The position numbers and the translations under genes are program-made. 64,000 bases of DNA from positions 1-64,000 of the forward strand of contig JAFISE010000160.1 in assembly GCA_022560025.1 (NCBI GenBank). The letters are read 5' to 3'. The notes beneath the pieces are model-generated. The model saw nothing but the letters and a program-made list of their open reading frames with translations, searched no databases and had not been told where the DNA came from. Shown piece by piece: positions 55,685 to 64,000 of this stretch. Each line of letters begins with the position of its first letter. Positions within the stretch are counted from its first letter, which is position 1. Source of the DNA: Stagonosporopsis chrysanthemi (Eukaryota > Ascomycota > Dothideomycetes > Pleosporales > Didymellaceae).

Positions 55685-57546
55685 TTAAATAGTGATACCA
55701 GTCAAGCCGGACGCCGCGCTCGCAGTGCCGTTCTTCGCCATGCTGTCAAGGCCCTTGCCAGTCTGCTCCTTTACATAGTCGTTCATCATCTTGGTGATCG
55801 GCGCCTGGCCGCCCCAAGTAACCATGCTGGCCATCTCATCGATCATCTTCATGCTCATGACGATGGCGCCGAGCGGTGCGACGGGGTTGCCGTACTTGTC
55901 AGTCTTCTCCTGGCGGCGCTCGGGCTTAGCGGCAGCGGCGGGAGATGCCTCAGTCTTGGAAGCCTCGGGCTTTGTGGACGACTCGGTCTTTGCTGCCTCT
56001 GTGGCGGGCTCTGTGGAGGCCTTGGGTGACTCGCCGGCAGGCTTAGGGGATTCTCCAGCAGCCTTAGGAGACTCTCCAGCAGCGGCTGGGGAGGCTTCGG
56101 CGGGACGGGCGGGCTCACCAGCTGTAGGACGGGCAGTGGACTCAGCGGCAGGAGCAGCGGCGGCAGGCTCAGCAGCAGGGGCAGCGGCGGGCTGGGCAGC
56201 GGCGGGGGCAGCTTCACCGGCGGGAGCGGCCTGAGGAGCAGCAGCCTGCGCGCCGCCCATCTTCTGCATGATGAGGATGTACTCTCCATCAACCTGGCGG
56301 ACAGGGACAGCAATACGCATGTTGGCCTGGTCGAGCACGGCCTCAGCCTGGACGGGGGTGAAGGTGGGTGCAAGGAGAAGCTGGGTTGCGACGGGGTTGT
56401 TGCCGTTGGTGGGTGTTCCACCGGTGTTGCCCTGGTTGTTGGTGTTTCCTGTAGTCTGGCGAGCCGCAACCTCCTTGCGGAAGTTGTCGCGGGACAGACC
56501 GCGCTTTGTGGGAGCACCGACGCCCTGAAGCTGACCAGTGGCACCGCCAGGGTTCTGGAGGACACTGCGCTGAGCGACGCCGATAGAGACTGAGCCGGTA
56601 GGAGGGACGCCCATAGCCTGCATCATCTTCTGGATACGAACAGCGTTGACTATGAGAGAGTTAGCTGAGAACTTGGGAACGAAGTGTTATTACGAACTGG
56701 GCATCTGAATGACCGTAACTTGCTGGTTGAGATCAGGTGTGACACCAGCAAGGTTGGTGACAACGGAGTAGCGGTAGTCGTTGACGGGGTCCTGGCCCTG
56801 GAGGGCAGCAAGCATGCCGCTGTCAATACCGTCCTTGACGTCGACGTTCATGAGCATGGGCTGGGTAGCGCGAGTAGCCATCCTGAAGCCGTCCTGGAAC
56901 TCGTTCTCCTGAAGACCAGTTCCCTGAATAGCGACCTGCGTGGAACCATCGCTGCCAAAAGGCGTGACGAGAGTGTTAGTCTCGACGGTCTGGCGACCAA
57001 CGACCATGTACTCTCCGTCAAGCTGATTGCGCTTGACCATACGCACGGTCATGTCGGTAGTGTTGACGCTCCTCATCGTCTCCTGGATCATCCAGCTTTG
57101 CCTATCGGGGGAAAGCATCGCGACGTATGTGTTGTCGGGCTGCACGGCAGCCGCCTGCAAGTTCTGAATAGTCATAGCCATCTCAACCTGTCCACCGACC
57201 AAATCTGTCGCACCGTTGGTATTGATGACCATAGACTGAGTAGTAATGGCAACGAAAGGTTGTCCCGTTGATCCAGTGACCTGGTTGGCAGGAATGGCGG
57301 GTTGTTGCTGATTAACGATTATTTGCTGCTGCTTCTGCGAGAATGTCTCGACCTTGGAGCGGTCAGGGAAGACGAAGGAGTTAAGGTCCATCTGTTATGG
57401 TTAGTGTTGTCTTCTCCGGTGTTACGAAGAGGGTTACATACATCGCCATTGACATTAAGTACTTGGTTGTATTGCACTTGCTGCTGTGCGAAGGCTGCGG
57501 AGCTCAACAAGAGCAGCACGAAAGAGGAGACAGTACCAGACGTCAT
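55685..57546 (-). CDS. Secreted Pro/Ala-rich protein with GESPK repeats, unknown
   Basis: 587 residues from exons 57546-57442, 57391-56698 and 56649-55685. Signal peptide MTSGTVSSFVLLLLSSAAFAQQQ. A soluble beta-rich region of about 230 residues follows (DLNSFVFPDRSKVETFSQKQQ, then QPFVAITTQSMVINTNG, then VNDYRYSVVTNLAGVTPD), then a second folded region with LLLAPTFTPVQAEAVLDQANMRIAV. A low-complexity Ala/Pro/Glu stretch of about 130 residues contains the repeat AAGESPK three to four times, and the C-terminus (VTWGGQAPITKMMNDYVKEQTG) looks conserved. Intron 2 (48 nt) uses a GTTCGT donor, weaker than its neighbours, but the joined frame PINAVRIQK is sensible. No GPI signal is clear. Probably an extracellular or wall-associated protein; family not recognised. 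Confidence 0.75.
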
Positions 57547-58970
57547 TTTGATTTTAGTAATAACAGCCACCTGGGCTTCGAAAAAAATATTAAGTATAGT
57601 AAAGAAGGAAATAGAAGATTAATGGGGACGTAGAAAGGAACGACGAAGCCACTGACCAGTCTTGCTGCGCTGAGAGGTAACACAAGACTCTTGTGGCGGG
57701 CAAGTCTATATGAGAAGTCTTGGTGTTCGTGCATAATTTCGGAACTGGCACCGGCGAGATTAATCCCGTTGATGGAGTTTCAGAGTCATGGTGCAGAGGC
57801 GTATGGCGAATAGCTCCGACTAGCAACAAGAGTCTCCGGCACTCCTTTACACCTGAGGGTACATACTAGATACAAGAAGGGTCTTGATTCTGGCCGCTCC
57901 AAGACGTCGAAACCCACATCTTGCAATTCTGGTATCGGCCAAGTGTAGTCCCGAGGTGGCGGACTTGCTTTTCTGTGCGTGTTCTGTTTCAGACTCCAGA
58001 TGGAGCGTTTGGTTTGGTAGACTCGCGACGAGAAGCTTAGCCCTAGGCTCAGATGGAACATCGTTCCTTCGTTGACACTCCAAATGGTTTGTTGTTGCCG
58101 TGAGACCCGTGCTCTTGATTCGCTCATTAGCCATGTTCTGTGCCTGATATCCGCATGTGGGGCACTTCTGCCTGCAGAAGCATTGTGAAGCATATCACCA
58201 TGCTTGGCAGAGTCATTCAGCGTACGGCGGCGGGCGCATCCGACTGATAAGCATAAGGATACAGAGAATCCGTTGGACACCTCGCAGAGGTGATCTGCTG
58301 CAGCGTCTGGCGTACGAAGGAGATACAGTATGCGTTCGCCAGGCCGCGGCAATTCCAAACATGATTTTGCTTGCAGAAGTGATAGTGGCGGTGAAGCGCA
58401 TCTGGGTCTATTGTCTCCCGCTATTGATTTCAGAGATGTTGAGATGGTCAGACGGGGATGTTTGGAGTGGTGTTTCGAGATGGGATCGGACCAAGAAAAT
58501 GATCGCTGCGCCAACCGCATTGAGCAAGCGCGGATCTACGTCACGTTTACATCTTCAGAAGACAACAAGTGGCATCCTCAAGCAGTACGGTACAGAACGA
58601 TATACACATATCAGCATGTATTGACGACAGCTATCCGTCTACACTTTGGTCTCAGATTAAGGACAGAGAATTGTAAAGCAGGGCAAGAGAAGTCAGGATT
58701 AAGGCGAGAGAGGTCGGGATTGAGATTCTTGGGTACCGACGTACATGTAACAACGTGTTGGCCAAGAACCAGTTGATCACAATCTGACGGTCCTGTCAAT
58801 TCCACAAGCGATTACTTGAGTCACATGAAGCGCGCGGCGCGGTGTTCAAGTCTTAATCATTCCATTATTCCCGTTCTTCTACTATGAAGAAACGCCATAT
58901 CATGCTTCAATATATGATCAAGGTGCGCAACAAGAGGCTAAAGAAGAAGGTCAAATCCAACAGCAACTGC
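57547..58970. other. Spacer with one unassigned minus-strand frame
   Basis: 1.4 kb. A 244-codon minus-strand frame at 57786-58520 is Ser/Arg-rich and matches no family; I do not call it a gene. An A/T-rich patch at 57560-57620 precedes the secreted-protein gene. The right end is 3' UTR of the melanin reductase gene. Confidence 0.4.
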
Positions 58971-59877
58971 TTACATGCATGCAGCGCCGTCAATGCCGAT
59001 GACCTTTCCGTTGACCCAGTCACCATCCTGCGAGGCGAGGAAGCAGACGACGCGGGCAATGTCGATGGGCTGACCAACACGGTTGTGTGGGGACCATGTG
59101 CAGGCGTACTCATCAACTTGGTCGTCGCTGAGGTTCTCGCCTCCGGGAATATACTCACGGCAGACAGCGTGGTACATGTCGGTCTTGATGCCACCGGGAG
59201 CAACGCAGTTCACTGTGACCTTCTTCTCGCCAGCGTCTGTGAATCGTTAGATACGTCTTCAGACAGATGGGTACAAGGTAGCTTACCAATAGCCATGCAC
59301 CTGGTGAAGGTCTCAATGGCGCCCTTGGAGCCAGAGTAGATAGCGTGCTTGGGCACACCCTTGGCCTGGCCGGTGATGGAACCCATAAGGATGATGCGTC
59401 CGCCAACTTCCATCCTCTTGTAGGCCTCCTTAGCGACGAAGAACTGACCACGGGTGTTGATGTTGAAGACGCGGTCGAACTCCTCAGGCTCAACGTCGGC
59501 AAAGTGACCGAAAGAGACGACACCAGAGTTGGAGCAGCAAATGTCCAAGCGACCGAAGTGTGCAACAACATCGTCCATCAGCTTAGAGGTCTCCTCAACG
59601 TTGCCCACGTTGGCCTTGAAGGCGTGAGCATCAGCACCATTTCCGAGGGCCTTAATCTCCTTGACAACCGCCTCAGCACCCTCAATGGCGTTGGCGTAGT
59701 TGACAGCGACCTTTGCACCACGCTTTCCGAGTTCGATGGCCATCGCCTTTCCAATACCACGGCCTGTGTGATGTTAGTTTGACCATACAATCCATGTGAC
59801 TTGGTTGAATCCATACCAGAGCCAGTGACAACGGCGACCTTGCCCTCGAGGGACCAGCTAGCAGGAGGGGCAGACAT
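58971..59877 (-). CDS. brn1: Tri/tetrahydroxynaphthalene reductase (DHN-melanin, Brn1/Thr1 type)
   Basis: 267 residues, the usual length, from exons 59877-59817, 59763-59287 and 59236-58971; introns are 53 and 50 nt. NADPH-dependent short-chain dehydrogenase that reduces tetra- and trihydroxynaphthalene to scytalone and vermelone in DHN-melanin synthesis; target of tricyclazole-type inhibitors. Rossmann motif GKVAVVTGSGRGIGKAMA at about residues 13-30 (assembled across intron 1). Then CSNSGVVSFGHFADV, FNINTRGQFFVAKEAYKRM, catalytic Ser in ILMGSITGQAKGVPKHA, catalytic YSGSK with Tyr and Lys, CVAPGGIKTDMYHAVCREYIPGG, and the C-terminal VNGKVIGIDGAACM. These blocks match Brn1/Thr1 closely and separate it from generic SDRs. 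In several dothideomycetes this gene sits beside a melanin PKS and the regulator Cmr1; neither is visible in the remaining 4.1 kb. Confidence 0.94.
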
Positions 59878-62800
59878 TGTGATGTGTGGGGCTTGGTTGG
59901 TGGTGGTTGGAGGTTTGGTAGTGGAGACGTTGAAAGTTGTGTGAATGTGTATGTTGTAGACGAGAGTTGGAAGCTGATGATAATTTACTTCGAGGGTGAA
60001 TAGTATGCCATATATACTACTCTGTGACTCGGGACTCCAGCGGCACTCATGGTATAGCTTGTCGTGACATCTGGCACCCGTCGGCCCTTGCGCGCAGCAT
60101 ACACTTCGCCCATTGTCTCCGAGTCGGACGACGCAGCATGTCCGAGTGTTGAGAGTCCTGGAGGTGAAACACCGCGTACCTGCACCGCTCCTCGCCAGTC
60201 CATAGACTAAGCACTGCAGTCTAGTCAGGATGGCTACGCGGGCGCTCAGAAACAGTAGCCGGAAAGAGGGGCCGAGGCGCTCAGGGGCTGGTCTCATTGG
60301 CTGACTCGCAAGCAGGCGAAACCACAACACCATGCTCTTCGTGACGCGCCTGTTCGTTTCATTATCAAAACATCTTTTTTTATCGACTGCGAACAGTCTC
60401 GAGTGTCACCATAGATCTATTTCGACAGAATTACGGTAGCGCACCGTTAGTGAACGGGCGCGGCATGGTTCGCCATTGCCGGTGCTGCAAGATGCATCTT
60501 GTGCAACCTCCAGTGTTGCCGAAATGGACCGCGCGCTCTCCTAGCAGCCAAAAATATCCCCAGTTCGAGCAGTGGAGTAAGTCTTGAAGAAGCTGTCGAT
60601 GATGACAAGACTGGTAGGCGTTGTCCTGAAGGTTCTGCGTCCGTTGAAGACTTCGCCGAGATGAGTGTAGCGTTCCTTCATCTGCATGACCGCACTCCGA
60701 ATCTGCCATCCAAACTCTCTACTCTGCACGGCTGAACAATGATGCGCCTTCGAACGGACGGACCCGGTTCGATCGCTTGGCTCGCACATCTGGTCTCCGC
60801 TTAGATTACCGTCGAGTCCGAGATAGATCGGCAAAGGCACGTTTCACACCAGCAACAGAGGGGAGCCGGGGCACGGACCACCGTCAAACCTCACCTCAAC
60901 ACCACACCGTCATGGTCGGCTTTGAAGAAAAACAAGTTTGTTTTCCCATATTGTTGAGACAGTCGGATACCGGTGCATATTCTCGTAGGTACGGGCCCGG
61001 GTTTCAGATCCTGTTGCAGGGGATGGTCTTAATGCTATGCTGACCGTAGAGAGATACTAGAGAAACTCTCGAGAAATCGATTAAGGTGCTTTCTTGGAAT
61101 GTCGTTACGGGAAGTGCTCTTGCCATGCATCAAGTCAGCATGATCGTGAAGGATTGGTAGGCGCGCCCCTTTGCCTACATCCACGATTCCTACTAAAGCT
61201 CTATAACTCTGCAGTATGTTATCCGCCATTATCATGCAAAGGAAAGACACTGCAGCAACATCGAAAGCAACAATGAACTTGGTGGGATGGGAGTATGTTG
61301 TGGATGCAGTGATTGGGCGTAGTTCTCACATCAGCGGGCGGTGGTGGTGACGGCATCTTCGTTAAACTCGATGTTGAAATATCCATTTGAAAACGGACTT
61401 TGCGATCGTCTTACACTCTGTCACGATCAAGCTCTGGTACGTTGGAGGCAGCAAGCATACAGTCTCTGGCCACGTCGGGTCGTACAGCCCGGTCCCTTTA
61501 TTCAGCTACCAGAGACGAGATCCACCCATTCAGCGTGAGGAAGAGGTCCGACTTGTTACAGGTTATTGGCACCCTAGAGGTGTACGAGCCAACGGGACCA
61601 GCCCCTGTACATGAGATCTTCCAGAAGGTGCCGTCCAACTAAATTGACGCATGTGCGAGAGTCAACTCAGTCTCAGCGATCCTTAGGAATTGGCTATTCG
61701 GTTAGGGCGAGGCAGATCCGGTGTCTGCAGGGAATCTTGCTTTACTGTTGGTGCGCACGTCACCTCATACAGACCAATCAGTCGACGACCGTATGGAGAG
61801 AACGTCAGGTCCGCCATGTAGTACGGTTGATCTAGCAAGCTGTCATCGATTTCTTGTGTTGGTGGTCAATCAGGTGCGCGGCACAGTTTGTGTCACTCAA
61901 TATGTGCCACCGTTTACGCATCACGCTGTGCGTTGCTTGTGTTAACCATCTCACCGCCATTCTACAACATTGTCATGTTAAATATTTTGATCGTGAGGTG
62001 ACAGACGAGATGTCGTGCCTTTTTTTCTATACGTACGTTTCATGTTTCGGCAGAGCTAGGTTCGGACATGCTGAGGCCCCTGAGTAGTTCCCCGGATTAA
62101 CTCACTCCATCCACTAGGGGGAAGGAGTGGATACCATGTAGAGCGCTCCGTTTTGGTTTCGTTGCAAGCCATGGAGACTCGCCGTTACTTAGCCATAAGC
62201 TGCCCATATATTATCTGCTGCCCTGATCAAGTTAGGCTTAAGTCAGACGGCTGGATATCCTTGCCTTAATGATCGACAGCGTGCATGAGTATGACCGGCT
62301 GAACTAAAAAGATACAGCTACCACGCTCCTATACCGCTTTCACCACGGTTCGTGTAAGTCGGCGGTTTCCCCTGCCGACACGCCGATGGTTTTGTGATCA
62401 TCAAGTGATTGATTTTATGCCGCATGCTTTCGACACGCCGTGTTTCTGTGGAGGTCCGATCGCATGGTCCATCCACCTACGGCCTACGGCTTGGTGCGGG
62501 CACCCGTAGATCTCGTGTTAGGTACCAAACGTTAAGAAGGGCCATTGTAATTCCTTAGTTCATCCCAGTTGCTGATGGTGTGAGTCGTAGATAATCGCGA
62601 TTCGGCGTGAATGCACTGATCAGAATCAGTTTAGAACAGAGAGCGGCCACTCTGACGCCACAAACTTTCATTTCATCAGAAGCTTCGGTGTGAATGGACA
62701 GACTGTGGCGTACGCGTAAGCTTGTCAAGCAACGCACCTGCAGTTAGACACCTTGGTAACAGCCCTCGTCATTGTGACACAGGAGTATGTGCATCTATGT

Positions 62801-64000
62801 ACACGGGCAGACGTGTTCAGGGATAACTATTCACCCTGGATTCACAAGGCTAAGTAAGGCACGTGTGGTCAAAAATCTGACATCCACCGGGCGCATAGTT
62901 GAGAAGACGCTGTCGAAAATAGAGCTAACGATGCGCGATATACCGGTAACAACAGTTCTGGGGCTACCATACACTACGATGGATCTTCCAAAAGAAGGGG
63001 CCTGACAAAGGCCCGGTACCACATACAACGAGTGATGCCGCTCGGGAAAAGCGGAGATGCGAAATTAGGAGTTATGATATGGAGTGGGTACCTCTCCTCC
63101 GTCAGAGGCGCTTCTTGAAAGCCATGACCGCCCAACTCAGCATACACGACAGTCTCGTTGTTGAAAGCACAAATCTGTCAATCCATACATACGCCACTCA
63201 TCCTCTTTGAGTTTTAATAAGCTATCTCTGATTGATCAGATCCACGACCGAGTTCCTCCTCTATCGAGGATGTCCAATCTCACTGAGTCCGGCCGTATCC
63301 ATCCGCGGGTGGGTTTAACACCCCGCTATGGTCATGTCGTCCATACAAAGTGCCTCAAAGGTCCTCCTTCGACGCCTCTCTCAGCCAGCTGCCTCTGAGG
63401 AAGCGAAGCATCGTCACGATACGCATACACGTCGTACTCGAAACAGCAGTGGAGAGACTAAAAAGCAAACACGAACGATGGTATCGATTGAGGAGATGCT
63501 AGCTACGAAAAAGAATACGTACAAGATCGGGACGTAGCAGGCCAAACACTTCACGGAGACCTACCACCGGCTGTTGCAGACAGCATTGCTGTCATAGTGC
63601 CTTTATCAGAACGAATGTACTACAAGCGATTGACCGCCATCGCCCCTCGCTATTGGTAGACAGTATGGCAGAACAATAACCCCGCATACGACAACCTTCG
63701 CATCCCATGACCCACAACCTCATCATGCATCATCATCAGTCTGATAAGGTACGCACTCTGTAACTGCATCGCTGTTAATAGCGACGATTTTTTGTCATTG
63801 CTGTATACTATATATCACTAATCTCAATGCTATCAACCAGTGTTACCGAGTGTGAGGTCAATCGTTATGACCTACAAGTGTTCACCACCAACGCCGAACT
63901 CCAGAAAACACAAGCGACGCCGCACCGACACCCCAGAGCGATTATTCCTGATGTTACTGATGGGTATATTGGGAAAAGAGATGGAAAAGCTACAAAAGAG
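59878..64000. other. Gene-free region beyond the melanin reductase
   Basis: 4.1 kb without a supported gene. All open frames are under about 95 codons with no domain pattern, except for a frame running back out of the reductase gene. The first ~500 bases are the reductase promoter. Composition is near 50 percent GC and not obviously RIP-mutated. A short inverted repeat CACTCC/GGAGTG lies at 62101-62136. No transposase, LTR or tRNA seen. Confidence 0.5.

Noticed and set aside
57786..58520. 244-codon minus-strand ORF
   Set aside because: No recognisable domain, composition close to random translation. Kept only as a note in the spacer entry.
59878..64000. RIP-mutated transposon
   Set aside because: Base composition is near 50 percent GC with no TpA excess obvious by eye and no transposon remnants.
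1..64000. CRISPR array, operons or a bacterial-type defence island
   Set aside because: Spliced eukaryotic genes throughout; no regularly spaced repeats or co-transcribed gene strings.

Overview
The window is nuclear DNA of a filamentous ascomycete (Pezizomycotina), most likely a dothideomycete. The genes carry short introns, mostly 47-73 nt, with GT..AG ends and CTAAC- or CTGAC-like branch points. The content points the same way: FluG, a WSC sensor, a HET-domain protein, an FKS1 glucan synthase and a tetrameric-SDR naphthol reductase of the DHN-melanin pathway. The class assignment is an inference. There is no bacterial or organellar signal, no CRISPR array, no rRNA and no intact tRNA. I recognise or model 23 protein-coding genes and rebuilt their exons by hand from reading frame, splice signals and family conservation.

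Left part (1-16 kb). The 3' part of an acrB-like ubiquitination-network membrane protein converges on an unknown two-exon gene. A gene-free stretch follows, holding a structured, tRNA-like element with a T-rich tail that resembles a SINE. Next come a RanBP2-type zinc-finger protein, a three-exon NIF3/YqfO-like protein, condensin SMC4, the RNA polymerase II assembly factor RBA50/RPAP1, a UCH37-type deubiquitinase and an 80-residue membrane protein.

Middle (16-31.9 kb). This part carries GPI1 (first step of GPI-anchor synthesis), a small secreted SH3-like protein, a WSC-domain cell-wall sensor, a probable mitochondrial protein of unknown role, the developmental factor FluG (amidohydrolase plus glutamine-synthetase-like domain), and a GPI-anchored GH72 beta-1,3-glucanosyltransferase.

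Right part (35-64 kb). The beta-1,3-glucan synthase FKS1 is followed by serine palmitoyltransferase LCB1, a four-pass membrane protein, a small unknown, a HET-domain protein, a Lys/Ala-rich nuclear-type protein, the Golgi tether subunit COG3, a mitochondrial RCC1-repeat protein (FMP25/RCC1L type), a secreted Pro/Ala-rich protein, and the melanin reductase Brn1/Thr1. The last 4.1 kb has no gene I can support.

How the genes relate. Most are housekeeping genes in ordinary eukaryotic order, without operons. One theme recurs: the cell surface. GPI1 makes the anchor that the GH72 enzyme uses. The GH72 enzyme remodels the glucan that FKS1 polymerises, and these two genes are divergent across a 3.2-kb spacer. 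The WSC protein belongs to the sensor family of the wall-integrity pathway, and Brn1 supplies wall melanin. The best candidate for something undescribed is the structured element at about 4.19-4.42 kb. I found no convincing novel multi-gene system.
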